Source: a virus
Length of the DNA: 34,521 bases
Strand: one strand, 5' to 3'
Virus record (IMG/VR): IMGVR_UViG_3300039412_000157
Location: 1-34,521 of that record
This document shows positions 27,716-34,521 of the stretch, piece by piece. A model generated the notes under the pieces. That model did not search any database, was not told the origin of the DNA, and saw only the letters and a program-made list of their open reading frames with translations. Every line of letters begins with the position of its first letter. The first letter of the stretch is position 1. A program made the translations under genes and the position numbers.

Positions 27716-29038
27716 ATGCTCATTCAACTTACAAAATTCGGCGGGAAGGTACCGGCTATCCATGACCCAGCCTTCTTACCGGACGGTAAAAGCCAGGCAG
27801 CGATTGATTGCCGTTTTGATGAGTACGGCGTTACGCCTTATCTTTCCGACACGGTGATGCAAGCGGCTGTGAAGGCGGGCACTGTATCGCTTTACCGGTA
27901 TTACAATAACTACGATAGCAACGAGTATTTTTTCGCCTGGACAACCGATGTTGACGCCGTGACGGCCCCGTTGCCTAATGACGCATATTCGAGGGTGTAT
28001 TACACGGAGTCCGGACTTTTTAAGGTTACGGATAAGGACCTCTTTAAGAGTGGAGGTACTCAATATCCGATGCAATACCGCTGGCCATGCCCGCCCGCGC
28101 CGAGCACTGCGCCGGTGATTACCGGAACGGCAAGCGGAACGGACCCGACCCTGCTTGAAACTAAAGCCTATGTTTATACCTATGTGAATGGATATGGTGA
28201 CGAGGGCCCGCCTTCGTATGCGTCGAATGAGATCGACGTCTATGATGGCAACTCAATAACGATCACCAACATTTCAGCCGGAGCGCTTGACCCACTCTTT
28301 AATGTTACGACGGTAAGGATTTACAGGCTTAACCAAACCTCATCCGGCACGGCGATCTATCAGTACGTCGATGAAGTGGCCTTCGGAACCACAAGCTATG
28401 TTGATACGATTCTCGATGCCGACCTGGCCGAAGAGCTCCCGAGCCTGGAATGGGATGGGGCCCCGACGGGCCTTGCGGGATTGATCTCGCTTCCTAACGG
28501 AGTGCTGGCCGGTTTCGTCGGTAACCTGGTATGCCTTTCCGTTCCCTATTATCCTCACGCCTGGCCCGCGAGCTATCAGCAAGCCGTGGACCGGCCGATA
28601 ATTGCCCTGGGCGCTTTTGGAAGTACGATCGTTGTTCTTACAGAAGGACAGCCCTATCTTCTTGTCGGCAACGACCCCTCAAACATGGTCATGGAAAAAA
28701 TGGATATAGGGTTTTCCTGTATGTCAAAGCGCGGTGTTATCCAGGCCGGAGAGATGGTTGCGTACCCTTCACCGGAAGGCCTGGTAGTAATCGGCCCGCA
28801 AGTGCGCGAGGTTGTGACGGCAAAAATAATGACACGCGATCAGTGGAACGCACTTTATAACCCGAGCACTATTTCGGCTTTTTACTGGAACGGGAAGTAT
28901 GTCGCCTTTTATACGAGCGGCGGCGTCAATGGCGGCTTCGTATATGATTTCAAGACAGGTGATTTATTCGACCTGGATTTCTACGCGACGGCGGGTTTCT
29001 ACGATAAAACCGCGGGTATTCTCTTTTTGCAAGAGTAA
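27716..29038 (+). CDS. Tail hub/stopper-like beta-propeller protein
   Basis: A 440-residue protein beginning MLIQLTKFGGKVPAIHDPAFLPDGKSQ, an opening common in podovirus tail hub or stabilisation proteins. Repeated Y/W-rich strands occur (YVYTYVNGYGDEGPPS, FVGNLVCLSVPYYPHAW, AFYWNGKYVAFYTSGG, YDFKTGDLFDLDFYAT) and resemble propeller blades, as in P22 gp10-type hubs. Residues 120-240 include an FN3-like unit (TGTASGTDPTLLETKAYVYTY). It immediately follows the adaptor, the right place for a nozzle or plug protein. Role inferred. Confidence 0.68.
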   Translation: MLIQLTKFGGKVPAIHDPAFLPDGKSQAAIDCRFDEYGVTPYLSDTVMQAAVKAGTVSLYRYYNNYDSNEYFFAWTTDVDAVTAPLPNDAYSRVYYTESGLFKVTDKDLFKSGGTQYPMQYRWPCPPAPSTAPVITGTASGTDPTLLETKAYVYTYVNGYGDEGPPSYASNEIDVYDGNSITITNISAGALDPLFNVTTVRIYRLNQTSSGTAIYQYVDEVAFGTTSYVDTILDADLAEELPSLEWDGAPTGLAGLISLPNGVLAGFVGNLVCLSVPYYPHAWPASYQQAVDRPIIALGAFGSTIVVLTEGQPYLLVGNDPSNMVMEKMDIGFSCMSKRGVIQAGEMVAYPSPEGLVVIGPQVREVVTAKIMTRDQWNALYNPSTISAFYWNGKYVAFYTSGGVNGGFVYDFKTGDLFDLDFYATAGFYDKTAGILFLQE

Positions 29039-29041
29039 ATT

Positions 29042-30325
29042 ATGGCGAACCAAAGCAAAACAGTATCGACCGGCTGGGGAGTTTCCGTTGCTCCCTTCGA
29101 GTGGGATTATGAGCAAAAAACGGGTTTCGGTTTTTCTATCCCTGCCGGCGCGACGATCAACGGTATTGTAGTCACATATAGCAATCCATTTGCGTGGTCA
29201 AACCTATCGCCTTTCTACGCCCGCTTAATGAAGTCCGGTGCTGACTTTGCAAATTGGGAATCAAATGTAGGCTTTGCCCCTGGTATCTCTTACGGTAGTT
29301 CTTCCGATCTGTGGGGAGGCGCCTGGACCGCTGACGATATTAACAGTAGCGGTTTCGGTGTTGACACTTTTTGCTTTAACGGCGACGATCAAATATCATA
29401 TTACTGGTCATGCTCCGCTGTCACCATAACCGTTTACTATACTCCCTATGTACCGCCATCCCCGCCAGGGTCATTCGACCTAACATACCCCACGAACGGG
29501 TCAACCGGCCGGTCCTTGTCGGGTACGCTTACATGGAACAGCGCCGATAATGCGACGACCTATGACGTGTATATGGACACGAATAACCCGCCGACGACAA
29601 AGGTAAGCGCAGCTCAAGCAGGTACCTCTTACAGCTATAGCGGGCTATCTTACAACACAACCTATTACTGGAAGGTCGTGGCGACGAACGGCGCCGGAAA
29701 TACGACATGCAATAATATCTTTTCTTTCACAACGGGCTTACCGGCCGCACCAGGTCCATTCTCTTTATATTTCCCGACGAACAATGCCATCAATCAACCT
29801 TTGGCCGGTACGCTGGTATGGGGAGCTTCTTTAGGTGCGACGACCTATGATGTGTACCTCAATGGTGTAAAGGTAAGCTCCGGCCAGGCTGGCACTACCT
29901 ACGCCTATTCCGGCCTTACGTTGAACACTTCCTATACATGGAGCGTGGTAGCAAATAATCTCGCGGGCAGTACGTCATGCACTCTTCAATTTTCCTTCAC
30001 GACTTATGCCGTCACGCCAGGCACGGGCAATATTATTGCCTTTTCAAATACCGCGGGCAGCTACCGGAATTATACTTACCTGTCGAAGCGGAACAGATTT
30101 AAGCAAACGTCCTTTACATGCGGGAAGGTGCTGGCTGAAAACTATCCCGTGAATCTTTCCATCATCTATCCGGACATACCCTACACGATCGCGGTTGTTG
30201 TAGCTGATAACCAGCCATTCCGGATAGACCCGATGCTGACCGATGCCGTGGACTTTCTCATTACAGGCCAGGGTCAAGTGTATGGTGTATTTTTGGCGGG
30301 CCAATTAGAGGAGCTTCCCGTATGA
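29042..30325 (+). CDS. Virion protein with two tandem FN3-like domains
   Basis: A 427-residue protein starting 4 bases after the previous stop. Residues 1-135 form a Gly/Ser/aromatic-rich beta domain. Two FN3-like repeats follow, about 140-232 and 236-326, each with W-x-A/S...ATTYDVY, the pattern T-x-Y-x-Y-S-G-L, and Y-x-W-x-V-V-A. The last 100 residues are a separate beta domain. FN3 domains in phage tail proteins mediate weak binding to cell-surface glycans. The two repeats are close enough at DNA level to show a recent duplication. Confidence 0.75.
   Translation: MANQSKTVSTGWGVSVAPFEWDYEQKTGFGFSIPAGATINGIVVTYSNPFAWSNLSPFYARLMKSGADFANWESNVGFAPGISYGSSSDLWGGAWTADDINSSGFGVDTFCFNGDDQISYYWSCSAVTITVYYTPYVPPSPPGSFDLTYPTNGSTGRSLSGTLTWNSADNATTYDVYMDTNNPPTTKVSAAQAGTSYSYSGLSYNTTYYWKVVATNGAGNTTCNNIFSFTTGLPAAPGPFSLYFPTNNAINQPLAGTLVWGASLGATTYDVYLNGVKVSSGQAGTTYAYSGLTLNTSYTWSVVANNLAGSTSCTLQFSFTTYAVTPGTGNIIAFSNTAGSYRNYTYLSKRNRFKQTSFTCGKVLAENYPVNLSIIYPDIPYTIAVVVADNQPFRIDPMLTDAVDFLITGQGQVYGVFLAGQLEELPV
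29552..29856 (+). repeat. Tandem FN3 duplication
   Basis: The 20-base segment at 29552 (coding ATTYDVY) recurs at 29837 with one mismatch, 285 bp (95 codons) apart, and further matching segments surround it. This marks a tandem domain duplication inside the 29042 gene. Confidence 0.7.
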
Positions 30326-32235
30326 GCAGCGATAAAGGCCCCGTAATTGGACAGATAAGAAATTTCAAAGACGTTCAGAGCGCATTGGAAAATATGCGCG
30401 GTTATTTTGCGTCCGGCTATAAGCAATTACAGGCGGCGATACAATCACAGAATATTCCCGAAACGCCCTATCAACCTGGTCCGGCAGACTACCCACCTAA
30501 CATCACAGGCTTGCAGATATGGAGCCAGGGCGACGGCAATAAGTGGCTTTCGCAAGATCTCGGCTTAACCTGGTGTAACATAACTACCGTCGAGCTTGAC
30601 CCTAATTTGCCGGCTGGCACATTTGTATATGACCCGTATTTCCTGGATTACGTCGTAGAGATTTTTAACGCAGACGGTGTAACGCTCCGGCGCCAGGAGA
30701 AAGTAACGACAAACTGGTATGTTTACTCTTATGTAAAGAACTTTGCAGACGGCGGCAGCAACGGCGCAGCCATGGAAGTGATTGTCAAGGTTTGGGCACA
30801 GAACCAAAACGGCAACATGTCCGTAGCGCCGGCGATTCTTGACGCAAAGAATACCGGCTCCGGCACTGGCTCAACGATACCGCCTTCTGTTCCTACAAAT
30901 CTCCTGGTCACCGGCACGAAGTTGAATATTTACATTAGCTGGGATACGGACCCCGACCCGCAAGTTATGGACTTCGAGGTAGATATTTCTACGGATGGCG
31001 GGGTTACATGGCCTACCGTCGTTCATTGTGTGCATAATCTATGGACGTTCCAAGGGGTTGTCGGAACGACGTACACGGTAAGGATTCAAGCCCGTTCTTA
31101 TATGCACATCGTATCCGGCTATACCGCAAATGCCTCGGGTACGCTTGCCGGCGTAGTAGGGAGCCTCGACATTGTGGCAGCCTCTATACCAGGAAGTGCG
31201 ATCGCGCTTGCTACGATCACCGGTGCTAACATTACAGCCGCTACGATAACTGGCAATCTTATAGCAGCAAATACGATCGTTGGCGGCAATATATATGCGA
31301 ATACGATCACGGCCGCGCAGATCGCTGCCGGAACCATTACGGCCAATGAGATCGCGGCCAGTACGATCACCGGTGATCGGCTTGTGGCGGGCACTATTAC
31401 AGCCACACAAATAGCGGCCGGAACGATTACAGCCACGCAGATAGCAGCGAACACGATTACAGCCTCGCAAATCAAGGCGGGCACAATCACGGCCACGGAA
31501 ATATCGGCAAGTTATGTCTATGCCGGAAACCTAAATGCCTCACAGATAACCGCGGGGCAGATTACCGCGACATATATTGACACGACTTATTTGCATGTCA
31601 CTTACCCGAACGTCGATAACAAGCCAGCCTTCCCGACATTGACCGCTTATACATCGGGAAGCGGCACATATACTGTACCTTCCGGAGCTGCCTCGCTCCA
31701 TGTCCGGATAGTGGGCGGCGGCGGCGGCGGGTCCGGAGGCGGCGGTGGTGGAGTAAGCGGCGGCGGGAACGGAGGAAGCTCGACCTTTGCCTCGGCCAAG
31801 GCGGGTGGTGGAAGTGGAGCTCCGGCCCCGACCACTCTTCCGTCTGTCGGCGGCGCGGGCGGCTCACCTTCGGGAAGCGGCTGGACCTGGGGCTTCACAC
31901 AAAGCGGGGCCCACGGCGACATGGGTATAGATTCCGGCTATGGCGGTGCGGGCGCCAATTCGCCATTTGGAGGAGGAGGAAGCGGCGGCGGCACGGCCTC
32001 GACGGCCGGTTATAACGCCACGACCTACGGGTCCGGAGGCGGCGGTGGTGGCGACGGAGGAACCTCGGGAGGAGGAGGCGGGGCCGGTGCCTTCTTAGAA
32101 ATTTGGTATGACAGCCCATCGGGCACTTATTCGTATGCTGTCGGTTCGGGGGGCTCTGCCGGTAGTCAAGGCCAAAATGGAGCTGCCGGCGGCACAGGCG
32201 CGGGCGGTATCGTAATCGTTGAATCATTTAGATAA
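30322..32235 (+). CDS. Tail fibre/adhesin with decapeptide repeats and polyglycine C-terminus
   Basis: A 637-residue protein overlapping the previous stop (ATGA). Residues 1-60 may attach it to the tail, about 190-280 is an FN3-like domain, and about 290-415 is a chain of 10-residue repeats with the pattern ITA-x-x-I-A-A-G-T. Such repeats form trimeric beta-helical shafts. The last 190 residues hold repeated glycine runs (GGGGGGSGGGGGG) separated by loops, ending in a conserved-looking GAGGIVIVE tip. Glycine-rich sandwich tips of this kind are used by phage adhesins (T-even gp38 type) to bind receptors. Direct receptor recognition is inferred. Confidence 0.82.
   Translation: MSSDKGPVIGQIRNFKDVQSALENMRGYFASGYKQLQAAIQSQNIPETPYQPGPADYPPNITGLQIWSQGDGNKWLSQDLGLTWCNITTVELDPNLPAGTFVYDPYFLDYVVEIFNADGVTLRRQEKVTTNWYVYSYVKNFADGGSNGAAMEVIVKVWAQNQNGNMSVAPAILDAKNTGSGTGSTIPPSVPTNLLVTGTKLNIYISWDTDPDPQVMDFEVDISTDGGVTWPTVVHCVHNLWTFQGVVGTTYTVRIQARSYMHIVSGYTANASGTLAGVVGSLDIVAASIPGSAIALATITGANITAATITGNLIAANTIVGGNIYANTITAAQIAAGTITANEIAASTITGDRLVAGTITATQIAAGTITATQIAANTITASQIKAGTITATEISASYVYAGNLNASQITAGQITATYIDTTYLHVTYPNVDNKPAFPTLTAYTSGSGTYTVPSGAASLHVRIVGGGGGGSGGGGGGVSGGGNGGSSTFASAKAGGGSGAPAPTTLPSVGGAGGSPSGSGWTWGFTQSGAHGDMGIDSGYGGAGANSPFGGGGSGGGTASTAGYNATTYGSGGGGGGDGGTSGGGGGAGAFLEIWYDSPSGTYSYAVGSGGSAGSQGQNGAAGGTGAGGIVIVESFR
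31200..31560 (+). repeat. 30-bp coding repeats for the fibre shaft
   Basis: About twelve in-frame degenerate 30-bp units encode the decapeptide pattern (for example AGTITATQIA). They are not direct non-coding repeats and have no spacers, so they are not CRISPR. They may vary in number between related phages. Confidence 0.8.
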
Positions 32236-32252
32236 GTGAAGGAGGTAATAGG

Positions 32253-32462
32253 ATGCTACAAGTAAAAGGATTAACGGACATTGAAGTAAACAGGACAAAG
32301 GTGATGGCTGAAACTCTTGTTGAATATTCGGCCGCGGTACTCAATCAGCAAGAAGAAATAAGGGCGTTAAAAAAACGCAACGGAGAACTGGAAGCTGCCC
32401 TTGATAAAATAATAGGAGCGCAAAACAATGCAGTTTCAGATAGCAGCGGCAAGCATAGCTAA
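32253..32462 (+). CDS. Small coiled-coil protein
   Basis: A 69-residue protein with GAAGGAGG before ATG. Residues 12-55 form a coiled coil (EYSAAVLNQQEEIRALKKRNGELEAALDKI). Its last 35 bases overlap the next fibre gene in another frame. A chaperone or trimerisation helper for the fibres on each side is a reasonable guess; nothing proves it. Confidence 0.6.
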   Translation: MLQVKGLTDIEVNRTKVMAETLVEYSAAVLNQQEEIRALKKRNGELEAALDKIIGAQNNAVSDSSGKHS

Positions 32463-33837
32463 CGGCGGCACGACCATAACATGTACCGGCGCGACGCTGA
32501 TAAACAATGTTTACCAGGGAAATGTCGTACAGTTTTACGGCGAAAACGCCTTTTACTATGTTGCCTCTAACCCGACGGACAACATCAGCATACAGCTTAC
32601 GGCGCCGTACCAGGGAACGGCCAAAACAAACGTCGCGCTGAACGTATGGCGTGATTTTCTGCCGACTTCCGGATTACTGAAGTTCAATGCCGGAGATCGT
32701 AACTGGCCCTTTGCTCTCAGTATGTGGCAGCTCGCGGTTGAAGCTAACTTGGCTGGTCCGTTTTCAGCGTTCGGGCCCTGCCGGCTTGCTACGACGGGAG
32801 CTCTTACCGGCACCTATAATTCTACTTCTAAACAATTTACCCTTACTGCCACAGGTGCACTCTCCGTTGATAGCACAAGCGTAAATGTCGGCGATCGCAT
32901 CTTGCTTAAAAACCAGGTCACCGGTACGCAGAACGGTATTTATATCGTTCTCGTTGCGGGCAGCGCGGGAGTTAGTGCCGTACTTCAACGTACCTCTGAT
33001 ATGTATAGCACGGCTGTCCAGGGTGCAACCGTATGGATTATGGCCGGTGGCTCCCAGGTTTTGTCACAATGGTACCTTTCAACTGCCGCGCCTATCGTTA
33101 TAGATACATCGACGATTACATGGACGGCCGTTTCTGTCGGCGCTACGGGCCCGCCAGGTAAACTCATTCCTGGCGATCAAGGCGAGCCTGGTGAGGATGC
33201 GTGGGTTATTCCTGGACCTGTTGGGGCTGCCTCAACCGTACCAGGACCGATAGGACCGATAGGGCCTACTATTCCTGGCGATCAAGGCGAGCGTGGTGAG
33301 GATGGCATGCCGATACCAGGACCACAGGGGCCGCCTGGACCTACACCTTCTCCGGCTCCTATTTTCCCAGGAGTGGAGCCGCAAGACGGTGAGGATGGCA
33401 TGCCGATACCAGGACCGCCAGGGGCCGCTTCGACGATACCTGGCCCAACTGGTCCGATAGGCATATCGGTTTATATGCCTAACGACGGCGAGGCTGGTGA
33501 GGACGGGATGCCAATACCAGGCCCACAAGGGCCGGCCGCCGCCGGAGGTATGACCTGGAATTACGCTAATAGTGCTACAAACGCTGTTACACAAAACGGA
33601 TACATGTGCGACACTTCGGGAGGTTCGTTTACTGTTACCCTGCCAGGTGCACCAGCAACGGGAGCGATCGTGGGAATTACTGATTGTGCGGGAACTTTTA
33701 ATTCGTACCCTTTAACAATCGGCGCAAACTCTCTAAAGATAATGGGTATTTCTGCGGATATGACAGTATCAACACAGTATGCAAACTTTTGTCTTGTTTA
33801 TTCGGGTGTAACTAATGGATGGAGGATAGCCCCGTGA
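32428..33837 (+). CDS. Collagen-like tail fibre protein
   Basis: A 469-residue protein with AGGAGCG before ATG. Residues 1-125 form a beta-rich N-terminal domain. Residues about 125-232 are the fibre domain reading VGDRILLKNQVTGTQNGIYIV ... WYLSTAAPIVIDTSTITWT, common in phage fibres and spikes. Residues 238-370 are Gly-x-Pro collagen-like with a repeated module (GEDGMPIPGP, three or more copies) that should form a triple helix. Residues 372-469 form a beta-sandwich tip (GGMTWNYANSATNAV ... GWRIAP). It overlaps the coiled-coil gene by 35 bases. Confidence 0.85.
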   Translation: MQFQIAAASIANGGTTITCTGATLINNVYQGNVVQFYGENAFYYVASNPTDNISIQLTAPYQGTAKTNVALNVWRDFLPTSGLLKFNAGDRNWPFALSMWQLAVEANLAGPFSAFGPCRLATTGALTGTYNSTSKQFTLTATGALSVDSTSVNVGDRILLKNQVTGTQNGIYIVLVAGSAGVSAVLQRTSDMYSTAVQGATVWIMAGGSQVLSQWYLSTAAPIVIDTSTITWTAVSVGATGPPGKLIPGDQGEPGEDAWVIPGPVGAASTVPGPIGPIGPTIPGDQGERGEDGMPIPGPQGPPGPTPSPAPIFPGVEPQDGEDGMPIPGPPGAASTIPGPTGPIGISVYMPNDGEAGEDGMPIPGPQGPAAAGGMTWNYANSATNAVTQNGYMCDTSGGSFTVTLPGAPATGAIVGITDCAGTFNSYPLTIGANSLKIMGISADMTVSTQYANFCLVYSGVTNGWRIAP

Positions 33838-34521
33838 GTGATTTAAGTCAGTTTTATTATGGCAAAATGACCAACACCTGTATGCTCTTTACGCCTGGAG
33901 TAGTATCTTTTACTATTCCATATACAGGAAAGCATAGAATATCAGCACTTGGTCCTGGAGGAAGTGGTGCAGCTATTTACGGTTCAACTCAAGGTGTGGC
34001 TTCGGGCGGTGGTGGCGGTGGATTTAGTGAAATTGAAATAAACATGGTAGCAGGTGATGTTCTTACCCTTTCGATAGGAACAGGAGGGGCAGCTGTCACA
34101 TCTTCGGTTTCGGACACAGGAGTAAATGGAAATGCGGGAAGTGGAGCAACTACCGTTGTATGTGCAGCAAGAAGTTTATCCTTGTCAGCTGGTGCAGGTG
34201 GAGCAGGTAGCTGGCGTATTACCGCTGGCTCTTCTACTGGTGGTGCGGGAGGAACGGCAACGGGAGGAACAATAAACTCAACGGGTGGTGCTGGTGGTGC
34301 ACCTACCCTTACGGCAACTTACTATAACGGATGCGGAGGCGGTGCCGCTGGAAGTCCTTGGGGAACGGGAGGCAGAGGAGGAAACGCAAATCAAGCCATG
34401 TCGGGTGGAACAGGAGGCGGTGCAGTAGGGGGCTTTACAGGTGGAGATGAAAATAATGCTACTGTTGGAAACACAAGTGGTGGTGGAACAGGAGGAAATG
34501 CAGCTGCGAATACTAATACGG
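33834..34521 (+). CDS. Glycine-rich tail fibre/adhesin, C-terminus beyond window
   Basis: A GTG start overlaps the previous stop (GTGA), with GGAGG upstream. The frame stays open to the window edge (229 residues seen). After an N-terminal beta segment (FTPGVVSFTIPYTGKHRISALG), glycine runs (ASGGGGGGF, GGAGGTATGG, SGGTGGGAV) form a polyglycine sandwich like that of the fibre at 30322. Codon choice is clearly different from its neighbours (GGA/GGT, ACA and many A- or T-ending codons), suggesting recent acquisition from another phage. Confidence 0.8.
   Translation, partial: MSDLSQFYYGKMTNTCMLFTPGVVSFTIPYTGKHRISALGPGGSGAAIYGSTQGVASGGGGGGFSEIEINMVAGDVLTLSIGTGGAAVTSSVSDTGVNGNAGSGATTVVCAARSLSLSAGAGGAGSWRITAGSSTGGAGGTATGGTINSTGGAGGAPTLTATYYNGCGGGAAGSPWGTGGRGGNANQAMSGGTGGGAVGGFTGGDENNATVGNTSGGGTGGNAAANTNT

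Noticed and set aside
31200-32200. Repeats resembling CRISPR or satellite DNA
   Set aside because: All repeat units are in frame within one long gene and vary like protein repeats; there are no unique spacers.

Overview
This window is a contiguous piece of a tailed double-stranded DNA phage, or of a prophage of that type. The order terminase, portal, scaffold, major capsid protein, adaptor, tail fibres is unmistakable. The portal resembles the P22 gp1 family, the capsid protein belongs to the N4-gp56 family, and no tape-measure gene or long-tail module is present, so a short-tailed (podovirus-like) virion is the best inference. A heptosyltransferase-like gene and near-consensus sigma70 promoters point to a Gram-negative host, which cannot be named from the sequence. 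Both ends are cut inside genes: an SbcC-like ATPase on the left and a glycine-rich fibre on the right.

Layout. (1) 1-4412, leftward: an SbcC-like ATPase (partial), a possible recombination protein, several very small cysteine-rich or membrane proteins, a short tRNA-Met-like gene and an HNH-AP2 endonuclease. (2) 4413-4524: a divergent control region with two near-perfect sigma70 promoters whose -10 boxes lie inside mirrored copies of a 17-bp operator; the rightward transcript is predicted to be leaderless and starts with a small helix-turn-helix regulator. (3) 4525-8574, rightward: RusA resolvase, a winged-helix-like fragment, a PP-loop (PAPS-reductase-like) enzyme, an HNH protein, a DUF4373-type replication protein and a phage metallopeptidase. 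(4) 8594-12266: terminase subunits, then a cluster of micro-proteins, three of them membrane-spanning, and one zinc-finger-like reading frame broken by an amber codon. (5) 12354-14570: portal.

(6) 14570-21515: a tight operon placed between portal and scaffold that encodes a GT9 glycosyltransferase, two GT2-like glycosyltransferases, three methyltransferases, a left-handed beta-helix acyltransferase, a PIG-L/LmbE deacetylase and a small zinc-finger-like protein. It looks like a complete glycan building and decorating pathway and is the most striking part of the window. An antisense HNH endonuclease gene sits at its right edge. (7) 22046-25719: two small proteins, a scaffold protein, a CsrA-like RNA-binding protein, the major capsid protein and a probable head decoration protein. 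(8) 25804-34521: head-tail adaptor, stopper/hub-like proteins, FN3 proteins, a repeat-rich polyglycine fibre, a collagen-like fibre and a second glycine-rich fibre.

Modules are separated by terminator-like hairpins at 12308, 22599 and 25750, with no obvious strong promoters after them. Late transcription therefore probably depends on read-through, on phage-specific promoters or on antitermination. The CsrA-like protein, together with hairpins that show GGA in loops or that bury ribosome binding sites, suggests a layer of post-transcriptional control. That part is inference.
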